DNA from: Norana najaformis
Taxonomy: Eukaryota; Annelida; Clitellata; Crassiclitellata; Hormogastridae
Assembly (NCBI GenBank): GCA_964023275.1
Contig: OZ029915.1
Coordinates: 39,395,238-39,459,237, forward strand
Direction: 5' to 3'
Length of the DNA stretch: 64,000 nt
Shown here: positions 31,722 to 44,600 of the stretch, piece by piece
Position numbering within the stretch: the first letter of the stretch is position 1
Layout: each line of letters starts with the position of its first letter
Translations under genes and position numbers: made by a program
The notes under the pieces: model-generated
Databases searched by the model: none
What the model was told of the DNA's origin: nothing
The model's input: the letters and a program-made list of their open reading frames with translations, nothing else

Positions 31722-34700
31722 CTGCAATAGTACCATGACAATATTTTTACATTACTGCTAGTTATTACTTCAAGATATCTAGATTACAACAAGTTCATTT
31801 TTCCAGTCTTGGTTGTGTAAAACCTGCCCCCCTCTCTCTCTCTCTCTCTGCTTGGCCATTTACAAGGTTTACAAGGTGCTCATCATATCCAGCTGGCAGG
31901 ATATACTGGTACAACTTCTCAACTCACTCTTTCATGCTCATCTCAGTCTTTCCAAATGTCTAACTGTTCCTTCCGCCACGCTGCCCTCATGGTTTTCCAC
32001 CTCAGCTTGATTTGTCAAATCTCTGGATCTTGGTGTCAATTTCACATGGACTTACGTCTTGGTTGTCACTATAGAGTAAGTAAGTAAGCATTCTGGCTTG
32101 CTCTGAGAATGGAACTCTCCCCCTCACTAGTTCAGCCCATCCCTACACTAGCGTACATTTTCCCCTTACATGTTTGCTTGTGTCCAACCAATTTTCCTCC
32201 ACTGCTTTCAATCACAAATTTACCCCGCTCAGAAACAGTAAAATCTCTAGAACACCTCAATTACTTTGTGAATAACATAGTTACCTGGTACTTATATAGT
32301 TATGGTATTCACTCTCTAATGAAAGAAGATGGAAAGTCAACTTTGAAAAAGCTAAAAAGAAGTTTTAAACAATCAATTATATTATCAGCATTGACACTTA
32401 CTTGTGCAGCAAACATATTCCAACCACAATGATGATTGCAGATATCACAATCGCAACTGCAATCACGATAACAATCAAGATTCCTGAAAAAGCAACATTT
32501 AATTATTAACCTCAGCTGAGAGATGCATAAAAGTCACACCAGCACCAACAAAAAAATTCCACATAATAATAATAATAAGACGATTTACAGAGCACTATAA
32601 AGGGCACTGTACAGTAACCATTATTCGCTGACTGCAGCCACATTCGGCACAAGTGTCAAGTGCCACCTCTGTACAATTGGTATATATTAAGATGTGCACA
32701 GTGTAATATATACGAAAGACTAAGCAGTTTAAATAGTGAAAAATCATTTCTGCTTTCAAGTAGTTCAACTCAACATATGAAACCATCCTAAATGCAGTAA
32801 CAAAATTCTAGGATCAAGGATAAAATTTAATAACTAGTCAGATGTCGGATAATCATTTACGCTATCTCAAGCAAGTAGTCAAACCCAACATGAACATATA
32901 AAATTATCCTAAACACAGAATAAAATTTGAAGATTAACAAAGCAATAACAAACGGCCAAAAGAGATACTGATTCGTGGACACACTAAAGCAAAGGACATA
33001 AGCACAATTCCTCACATGTATGTCTTAACAGCAGACTGCTAGACTGATACACTGAGTGACTGTCTGACTGACTGACTGATTGAATTGTGGATTGAATTAT
33101 TCGCACAACTCATTCTTAAAAAAATGTGACAAATTTTTTAATTAACTACTACAAAAACCAAAGTAAAACCAATCACAATAATTCAATTATTTGACTTTCC
33201 AATATGTTCTTCATTATCAACATCATCATCAGTGTTGTAGTTCTGATAGCCAGTTGCAATTACGAAGAACACTAAAGCAGCAGCTAATTTTTATGATTTC
33301 ACAGCTTTTCCTGTGAACTCATTCAGCTTGGGCTACTGTACATCCGCGTACAGATAAACTAATTAGTTGCCTCAACATTCTCTGGGCGAACACGGGTATT
33401 GGCTCTCAAAATCAGGAAGCCTTGCAGCGGAAAAGGGTGGAAATTTGAAGCAACAGATCCCTGGTGACACCGTTTCTCTAGCATCACAGTCACTGTGGCA
33501 AGTCTGCTTCATAAGTCAATGAATAAATATTGATCAACATTGGCACTGCTTCAACTAATACATACCGGAACCAGCTGTTATCAGACCCTTACATTACAGC
33601 CTTTAATGTGATCTATGACATAATTTACTGTTAGAAGTTAATAATATTTATAATAAATCGCCTCTGAGTAGAGTCACCATCCAACCACCCCACTCTACTC
33701 GACTGTTGTCTGGCCTCAGTCTTGTCCATACTGTGATACTCCAGTTACTATTCATCTGAAGTTCTCAGACTGAACCATATCCCACCATATCCCGCATCTG
33801 GAATGATCTCCCACCTGAATTCCACAAAATCTCTGTTTCTCAACCCCCTCTCTTGTTCATCCAGTATCATTTGTCTCAAGCCCTCTCACTATCACTCCTC
33901 AGGCTTTCCATTCAAAAGTAAAATTCCACCCATTCAATAAATCTTACCCCGATCCATTGAATCCACCAACCTTCCCATTTTTCTCAACCTAAACACAACC
34001 CACCATACCAGTTCTTCTGTCTCCTTTCCCCTCTAGTCTTTTGGCAACTAGATTATAGTCTTCCTATGGTATTTCTGGACAATTTGTCTGACACGAAGCA
34101 ATATTTATGTATAAGCTGGAGCTCTCCCTACAGCTTTATGGTGTGCTTTAAAGTTTTTGAGTTTCTGATTTATGATTTGATGATAACTTAGTAGGGTGAA
34201 ATGCAGATGCTCTGAATGAATGAAAGTTGAATTGTAACATTAAAATTAAAGTCACAACTCTGCACATCAATAAAACACAAATAAACTGGCTGCTTAAAAA
34301 TTATGAGGGGTAAAGATAATGAATACAGTAAGCCAACATCATTAATAATTTGTAATGATGTGGGTAGTAGGTAAGCAACATCATTACCATATCAGTTGTT
34401 TATGATAGACATGATAAACATGTGATAAACAGTTGCATGTGATACTGTATCAGTGATATATACCTACAGTTTTACCAATATAATCAAAAATACTTTAGAC
34501 AGTGAAACTAAAAAGCTGTTATATAAATATTCCAATATATATATATATAAAAATCTATATATATATATATATATAAAGGTTTTTTTATTGTTTCCCCAAA
34601 TGGCATTAACTGATGACAGATTCTCTTTTAGCAGGAAAAGCCTCTAATTAAACAATAAATTTTATTGGATACTGCTTAAAATATGCAAATCAATTTTAAG

Positions 34701-37700
34701 CCTTTAAACCAGAGGTTAAAGCAAGGACGGTATTTTAGCACCAACTATATAAAGTGAAGTATTGTAACATTTTGTACATTTGAAGCACACCTCTTTTACT
34801 ATTAGACACACTTGGGCTCTAATTGCTTCTTCATAAGTCATATCAGCCCAAGTTCAGCAGGAAAATTGAACAGTCATGGAGAAAACCCATCAATGTATAT
34901 ATGTATGTATATATGTATGTAGGCCTATCAAGACACTTAATATAGCACTGTTTAATTATATTACAAGAAGAAGAAGAACAGTCCTTAAGGCAATCCCTGA
35001 GGCAGCCAAGTGTATGAACTGTTGTTGGCCCATCTCTATGGAATGAACTTCTGCTATCGTTCTGTGCAAGGGTCACTGTTGGTGATAGAGCTCAGTCAGC
35101 TCATTGTTTAAAGACGTTCTTTTTCTGGAAGCGCCTCTGAGTAGTTTGTTCTGTAAGAATCGCTATATAAGTTATCAAATACAATACCAAACAATACAAT
35201 GACGTGACTTGTTTTCTTAGCCTCGGCATATGAGGGCAGGGCGCCAGTCCTATCCCTCATCATCTGATCTTCCCACTGAAAGTGTATAGTCGGTGTACTC
35301 AATACAGCTGAGTTGGGTAAGGGCACAAGTGGAACCAAAATCTCAAAACAAATTTCTGCCCTGGGGATAAGAACCTTCGACCTGTCAACTGAAGTCCAGC
35401 ACGCTAACCTCTAGACTTTTTTACACCCAACTAAAATGCTGTCAATATTTAGTACCTGGTAGTTTCTTCAAAAGGATACTACGTAAATTAGCCAGGATAG
35501 GGTCTCCAGTTGTCACCCTTACCACCAGAAAAGGGTCAGGAAAATATTTCAGCTTGTTTCAGTTTGTCTCAAGACAGATCTTTTACAGCCATGTTTCATA
35601 ACCTTTGAAAGGTTCTGAAAAGGTGCTAGATAAAGGTCAGATAAGCATATACACACATGTATATTACTGTTGCCTATGAGCTAGATGGTTGAAGTGAGTT
35701 ATATTTCTGTAATGTAAGCTATTATACAGTATACTTAATATTTTGCTCATATTTTACATATTTGTTTCTGCTTCTTAAAATGTTTGTCTATTTCCTTACT
35801 TATAAAACAATTACCTGATAAAATATTGAAACAAAAAGCTCCTGCTATTTTACTGAGCACTTCATAAAACCTCAAATATGGAAAACAAATGTCCAACTCA
35901 TTTTCACTTAACTGTTCAACTCACTGTTTCTGTTTAGCCATGTCCATTTTGACAGATAGGGATACAAATAACTATCACTATAGTGGCTACTGGCTGAATC
36001 CAGCAACAACTATATCATTAATTAAATCATCTGAATGTACGCGTAACAACAGGGCCTACCTGCCAAGTTTTACCATATTTCCAGATATGAAACCATTATT
36101 GAAATCAGTTAAACAAACATGTAACATTACCTGCCAAGTTTTACCATATTTCCAGATATGAAACCATTATTGAAATCAGTTAAACAAACATGTAACATTA
36201 CCTGCCAAGTTTTACCATATTTCCAGATATGAAACCATTATTGAAATCAGTTAAACAAACATGTAACATTACCTGCCAAGTTTTACCATATTTCCAGATA
36301 TGAAACCATTATTGAAATCAGTTAAACAAACATGTAACATTACCTGCCAAGTTTTACCATATTTCCAGATATGAAACCATTATTGAAATCAGTTAAACAA
36401 ACATGTAACATTACCTGCCAAGTTTTACCATATTTCCAGATATGAAACCATTATTGAAATCAGTTAAACAAACATGTAACATTACCTGCCAAGTTTTACC
36501 ATATTTCCAGATATGAAACCATTATTGAAATCAGTTAAACAAACATGTAACATTACTTGCCAAGTTTTACCATATTTCCAGATATGAAACCATTTTTGAA
36601 ATCAGTTAAACAAACATGTAACATTACCTGCCAAGTTTTACTATTTGTCCAGAAATGTGACTAATGTGATAATTACTGAAATTATATTTTCTTGTATGAA
36701 ATGTTAGCAATTAAACTGTACAAACCTTGGTGCATGCTAGAGTCGGGTGGTGCATCTGATGATTTGCCCGGAAATGACTTGGCACAGTTGTTATTCACCG
36801 ACGGTTCCCACTTTCCATTGAGGCAGCGCACCTCCCACATGCCGAGGCGAGGGTCACTGCAAGTCACACGCAGGCCACTGCTGATAATTTCCACGTCTGC
36901 ACCCTCAGGTTTCACGAATTCAGGACAGCCAATAACTGACAACAGGAACCAGAAATGGAAACAATGATGGCATAATTTACATAGAATGAGGGCAGATAAA
37001 TGAACAGAATGCTGTACTGTACACGATAATAAAGGTTTTCTGTTTTACATCTCAGCCTGTTCAGATGTTCAGGTTTCGTCAAAAAACAAGAACTTTATCC
37101 ACATGGACTGCATCTGTAATACATGACAAACAGACACCAACAGAATCATCACTTTGTTTAGTTCATATCACTGAAAGCCATTTTTCTGATGATGTGAGTG
37201 AAGAAAGACATATTACCATCATTCTTCAACTTCTATTTTTTTGCAGAAGGCAGTAAGGAATAACAACCATATCATTATGCAATTTGTTGGTTCTTGTCCA
37301 CAGAAATCATTCTACGCTCTAAGTTTTGCCAAAACTGCAACCATAGTGCATCGATTGTTTTTGGCCACGATCACAAGCAGCCATACTAAGCTATTAGCAT
37401 TTCTGTAGGTCTGTACAGTGGCAATCCAGAAGTTTACAGTGCAGCCATATTGGGGTCTCCACTAGGTCCTCCGATTGTATTTCTCTTGCCATACCTTGAG
37501 TGAATGCTGCACTTGGCAGCAAGACTTTTATGTTGCTGGCCCAAGGTTCTGGAATGCACTTCCACAAACTGTTTGCTCTGTGGTGTCCTTGATCTCTTTC
37601 TGTTCACGACGTAAGACTTTTTGTTTCAGCGGTTACCCCTTAGGTCACCTTACTGTCTCATTGGATAACCCTTGGAATGGAATGGAGTGTCGATCTGTTT

Positions 37701-39504
37701 TGAAGTGCCATAAGCTGATGCCCAGTGCATTATTATAATGGTGCTAAAGAAGTTCTAAGATTCGACTAGATTAATATAAAAGATTAATGGAGTTTGGATG
37801 ATTCTTCTTTTGCAATATGGTGCAGAAATCATCTTTCTTCTTTCCTTCTGGCTGGAATTAATCCCTCCTAGGGAGGGGTCAGCCACAGGGATCCTTCTTT
37901 TCCATTCGTTTCTATCTCCAGTATCTGCTTTCTTTAGTCTGAGGAGCTTTAGGTCTTGCAGAAATCATCTTTGAACAGTGCAAAATTTCTTTAAAATTGT
38001 ATGTTTCTATTTTTGAAAGCTACCTGATGCTGAATGCATTAAATGCTTTCCTATCTCTCAGTCAAAGTCTTTCTATGAATCACTTTGATCCTCATTTGCA
38101 GTAACAAGAAATTAAATCTTTGTGCAAATGTTTACTACATAATATGTACTACATTACATGTATATTACAAGTTTTTCTAATCTTTCAGTCAACTCAAGCA
38201 GATAGATCTTTCAATATCAGTATATAATTCTGAATAACAAATAAAAATATTAAAGGATCCATAAAACTAGTAAATGACATATATAGGCCATAATACAATG
38301 TTCAAGCAATATGTCTTTGTCAAAGCTTCTGTATGCCACTGCAATGACTCTGAACATCAGACACTAGTGGGCTACATGGCAAATCCTAACTATGAACTCA
38401 ATGACTTTCAACTGACCTCGCCAAAGTTACATACATATATACACATATCATTTACATCCGTCAGCTATAATTAGGATTAACTGCAGTGTTAACTCACTAA
38501 ATGCTGGTGTACATTCCAGCCTAAAGCAAATGAGATCATGGTGAGCACAGCTCTATGTCCAAGACAAAGGTCTAATATGAGGTCATAACAAGATTCCCAC
38601 AGGATTCCCTCAATGGGGACCCACTGGGGAATCCAGACAAGAACCAATCCGGCCATAGCCCTTCCATGAGGACATGGTCATGTCCCATTTATAAGAGAAG
38701 ATTTACACCAAAACAATAGTCATCAGAATCACACAGATGTTGGCTCCTCACGACTGTCAGTATTTCTGAGATACGATTAAAACATTACAACAGACATCAC
38801 TTTAAAATATATGCAGGTAAAGAGCATTCATTAATGAAGCCAACATAGCTTATAAACACAGATCTAACATTACATTTTGTTGGTAAAAGAGAAATCATTT
38901 AAAATTATAAAGGTTAAAAGCAAGTAGTGACAATCAAAAGTTTGATTGTACCTTCTTCTGGTTGCAGGTGTCTGGAAGGAGTGCCATAGCAAGTTGATTT
39001 GAAGCAGTGAGTCTGGAAGGAGTGCCATAGCAAGTTGATTTGAAGGAGTGAGACAAATCCAGATACTAGCACTTCCTGAGGGGATGATTTCTAAAGGAGT
39101 GATCTTGAGCAATGTGTGATTTGTTGTAATTTTGATTAGGGATGGTAAAACTGAATTACTGACTGATAACATGAAATTTTGGCCTTCAACACAGCTGACT
39201 TACACATGAAGTGAGAAGCAAGATCAAGAGGTCAAGTTCCTACAGAGCTGTATTCAGAGTTGGGTGTATTCTACTGATAGAGGTGCAAATCAAAAGTGCA
39301 TTCTAAACGGTGCAATGAAAACATAAAAACTAAAAATGTATAATGGCACACGTTAATAGGGGAACAGAATAAAATGGGTGCAATAACCAGGATGTTAACA
39401 ATAAGGGCACCTAGTAATAATGGCACAATTTCAAAAGGGCATATACATATATAATGTGTACAAAATGTTCAGTTACATATATACCCAGCATAAATAAATA
39501 TATG

Positions 39505-39549
<45 letters not shown>

Positions 39550-41586
39550 GTAAAGAAGAACCACAAATAAAATGATAAGAGACAAAACCTACCTTCATAT
39601 TTTATCAGAAAATAAATGGGGTCTCTTGTATGGTTGTTTAACTTCTTTGTGGAAATTTGGACTTCTCTTGCCGTGCTTGTTAACAGCAGTGTTTCCCTGG
39701 CATCTCCTCCACATACCAGATTTCCAGGGCCATCGTTAGATGCAAAGCTGTCCTTGAGCACAGCATATATATGACAGATGGTACCTTTGTCTGGCATTGT
39801 AACATTTCGATAGACTCCAAAATCTAGCAGGGTCAAGTGAACAGTCTGGCCTAGTTGCAGCTGTATTTTCCATGGACATAAAGATGAACCCTTATTCGTT
39901 TCGTCAGTGATTAAGTTTGCCAGGTAGCCAACAGGTGTCACTACGGGTACTGACTGGTTGGCGATACAGCTTTGATCACTAGCAGAATACACTGAAATAT
40001 TTTAAAAAACAGTCTTCATTAATTCTTCATTAAGCTTTTCAGCAATTAGTTCATTCACAAAGCAATTACACATAAGGACTGAAATTAAAATATAAAACTT
40101 GAGCCAGAATTCAATCAGATTCAATTTATGAACAGACATGTACGATGGTGATGAAATTCAACGACATGGAACTTAAAATCATGCGACTCCCAAAACATCC
40201 AAAATATAACATTTGTAACAGACACATCTTAAAAAAGAGCAATTTAAATGAAAAAAACTCAGAATTCAGGGTTAAATTCAACAATCAAGAACATAAATTG
40301 TTTCCTTGCCTTCCTGACAGTGATATGAAATCTCTAAGTACTGATTCAGCTCTTTTGAACAGGAACTTTTCATCATATCAAGGTCTTTATTCGGAAGCGT
40401 TATATCGCAAGATCTTCGTCCTCCACATTGTTTGTCAACATAGGACAGGACATCAATGTAGCATGGCCGTTCATTTGCTTCCATCTGCGCACAATTCCCG
40501 CTTCGGATGCGACCATAGCGAGCAGAATTAATAAAGATGACACGTCCTTCACTGCAGTTAGCACGGAATGTTTCCCATTTACAAATTTCTTCTTGCTTAT
40601 CTAAAAGGAAACCAAATAAGGCATGTAGCTTATACATAGACGACAGTGGATTTTCATCATATCAAGGTCTTTATTCGGAAGTATCAACAAAATATCAGCA
40701 GTATCAACAAAGAGTTCAAAAGCTTGGGCTTAGACTTAGAGCAAGGAAAGTGCAAGATTTGACTTGACTGAAAAGATTCGAGATCACTGATTTGAAACCA
40801 CTGCTGCCAAATGGTGATAGTGGTGTTGGTGGTGGTGATGACGATGATGATTTTTAATTGACTCTAAAGCACCTGCATCTTAGGTTACCCAAACACTGGA
40901 TCTGTAAAGAACGACTTGAATGCCATAATTAAATGCTTTGTTCTCACAGGATTCGCAAACAGACGGCTTCAGCGGACCATCAACTGATGCCTTGTGCCTT
41001 ACATTCCCAACCCCATAGAGTCATTAGATAAATACTTATAGTAGCATTTGCTCTAAAAAGATGCAGCATAATGTAACATAATGTCATACAATGCAACTAG
41101 ACATTCATATAGCTCCTTCACAAAGATGTAAAAAGCATGTCAACATTTTAAACTGGAAAAAGCCATTCATTGCACAGGATCATTCATTGTAGGTCATTCT
41201 AATAACACAGAAAGCTAGGTTACACATGGTAGAAATGCAAAATGAGGAAAAGGTAAGAAGTCTCATGCCTGGACCTGGAAAACGTAAAAAAAACAGTTCA
41301 CTGGACAGAAGGAGAAAGTCAAAGACTCACAAGAGTTTGTGCAGTTCATTACTTCGTCATCAACCACAGTCCCAAACAATGGCTACACGTAACTTATTGC
41401 AAAATGAATCACAATAGGTTAAACAAAGATTCAAACTCTGATATATCAATTACAGATGAAACATTCACCACCAGTCACTCTGACCATTGAAGCACCTAAG
41501 TATTGAAGTACGTCAGAAATAAGCAAAGGAAAGATGTATGTATACATATATGCATGCATTAAGGATGACAATAACTAAGCATATAA

Positions 41587-41642
<56 letters not shown>

Positions 41643-44600
41643 CTCTCTCAATATACATTTATAAGTAAAAGGACATAGTGTTTCAGAAATAGAAAGGGTG
41701 CACAGCTGGATATATTCTGAGAACAGTTAATTGAAAAGCCCCCAGTAATTAAATGGCGAGATTTCCATGGAAGCAGACATAAGGTTGTTAAAGAAAAGTG
41801 AATTAATATGATCAAGTATCACTCAACAGACAACAGTTCTTCCAATAACTCTTGTACTGTCATTACTGCCACTCCTCAGTCCTCACTCATTTTTATCCCA
41901 ACGTTTCCCAACACTGGCCCATTCTTTAGAGCAGTAAACACACCACACCCTAAAATTCCTTGTTCACTTTAACAAAGTGAAACTTCAATATCATCCATAT
42001 TTTGTTTATCTGGTCTTCCCTCAGCCTTCCATTCATCCAACTTCAGTAAAAGGCAAACTAGCTCTGCCATTTAATTGTGTAAAAACACAGTCTGCCATAA
42101 TCATATATCATAAAGCTCTTATTTTTACTCTATCCTGGATCTAAATGAACTTGAACCTATCCCCACAGGTGCAGGAGTTCAATGCCCACAAACCAACTCT
42201 AAACAATCAATGATCATGACAAATAACAACATTTCAAAAAGCATCAAATGAACAAAGATAACATTTGTTTTGATTGATGATAGTTGTGTGTGTTTCTGTT
42301 TTTGGTGTGTGCTATGAAGTGAGGGCAATTTTCACAAAATTAGCGACAAGCCTTCTGCATACTTTTTCTTCAAATGATCCAGATATCAACAAGTACTCTG
42401 CATTTTTCAAATACATACTCTAATAAAGTATTCAAGTGCCATCCCTTTCTTTTTGTGACAACTATTACCTTTTTCAGGCTATAAAATTACAAGCATCTCC
42501 TAATTTTTAGGCCCGTACACACGTGCTCTCCCAGGACCCTGGATAATGACCCTGCCTGAATAGAAAAGGTTTTCACAGCTGCTGCCCTCTGCTTTCAGGA
42601 GTTTATCATTGTTATCAGAAACCTTAAAGGGGTTCAGGCAGCCATTCTGAGCCTTCAAATTACACCAGCTAAATGCCTCTCAGCCAACCAGCTATCAGCA
42701 CAAACAGCAACCAGACAAGTAGACGAGCCCAACACATGAACTGGGCAACAAACTAATCCACAGGGCAACCGAAAGCACATCAGGCAACCCGATATATGTG
42801 CAACTCAACCACATGGGCAATGGTTCAAATAACAGCTAACAACCTCATGTGCACTGATGAACATCACACATATAAATAACAAATACTGATACATATATGC
42901 ACTAACATATCAGACAACTGATTCAGATATCAACAAGTACTCTGCATTTTTCAAATACATATTCTAATACAGTATTCAAGTGCCATCCCTTTCTTTTTGT
43001 GACAACTATTTCCTTTTTCAGGCACTGTTAAACTGTAAAATTTTCATGTTGCAATTCTATGTAATCCGTATGCTGTTGTGTTATGCTCAACTACTGACAT
43101 ACTCAGCAAACGTATTTATCTTTAGCAGCCAGCACTACAGACACATAATAACTTTGCTGAACATTTTGACAGGAACCATACAAGAAAGTTCTTAGAAAGA
43201 CTGAAACTGTAACAGATTTATTCACTGTATAATGACTGTCTGCCCTGTCCTGTGACATTTGTAAGACTGTGATGAGTGAGCTTATTCCTACCAAGTGCAG
43301 GTTTATAATAAAATCCAGCCATCTGTTCGGCCCATTCAATTCTAACCCCATTGCCCTCTCCTTCCATTCCACGATGACTGACTAGACAGAACACCCCCAT
43401 CAAACAGCCTTAGATTCTGAAGACCTGTTGTTCAGCATAGAATCACACGTTTTTACCCTCATCATAACTAGGAGTGCCCTTATCTCAAGGTGGATGGGTT
43501 CGGTTGGTGACTTTGTAAGGTCTTCTCAAGTTCACTCCGGGTCACCAAAGGCAGCTAAAACTTAACATTAAAGACTGATGGAATAAATGAACTAACTAGC
43601 ACAATTTCAGGGTAACAGGAAAAAGAGTGAATAACTAGGAACAAAAGCCTCAACTAAATTAAAATTTACTCAAACTCAGATCTGACTCATGATAAAAATA
43701 TCAGTCATATTTCTTTTGAAACTGAATGCCACACAATTAAGACAAAGAAGAGTTTCTTTTATGATCTAAGTACACTGCAACATTTCACACTGATTTCAGT
43801 TTCAACAAGATGCAAACTCAATCGATTTTCACAGAATACAAAACATTGAACAGACACAAAAATTCAAGGCTGTTACATAATTTTCTAAAACTTACAGCAA
43901 ATTAGAAGACTGATTAAGAACCATGCCTGTGTTAAAAATTCTAATGATAATTGCAACTTTGAAAAGAAATTGGAAGAACAGTGCAACAGGAAGACTGGAT
44001 TCATAGAATTAAACAACTCGACAGATGAACCCAGTGAAACAACCGCATCAGGTCAGTAGAACAGACACAACTGAACTGATGGTGTGGAAGAGTGTGGGTG
44101 GGGAAGGGGAAGATTAGGCAGCCATAGTTTTCAGCCTAGCACTTTTCTCTAACCAGGCAATTGCTTCAGGGTATAATTAGTGCTACTGCTTGATTGCCCA
44201 TATGGCACCACTGGGCTTCAGGAAGAGGATGAAACTGACATTAAATGTGATCTCATTTATATGACAATCTGGTGGTAATAGCATAGAAACATTAACACTC
44301 AGTCCACAGGAAGATCACCACCACCCCACCCCACCACCACTGCCACTACCACTGCCATTATCAAGATGATCATCACCCTCACTGCCACCATTACCACCAC
44401 CACCATTATCAAAATGATCATCACTCATACTGTAAGCACCGGTAAGTAATGTAGCTTGACATGTCACATTTGTCTAGGCCGTTTTAAAGTCTTTAAAAGG
44501 CACTGTTTAAAATGTTGTTACAGAGATAGGAAAGGAATAAGGAGGACACAAATAAACTGCATTGGCCACATACTACGTGGAAATTCCCTCCTGAGGACAG

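Noticed and set aside
31813-32090. Plus ORF ending FVKSLDLGVNFTW, possible RT fragment
   Set aside because: Only one short resemblance to the DLGV block of LINE RTs; too weak to annotate.
36058-36650. CRISPR-like array
   Set aside because: The 71-bp units are contiguous with no unique spacers, in a eukaryotic intron; an ordinary tandem repeat.
40145-40767. Plus-strand ORFs over the SUEL exon and adjacent intron
   Set aside because: Antisense shadows of the lectin exon and its 31-bp duplicate.
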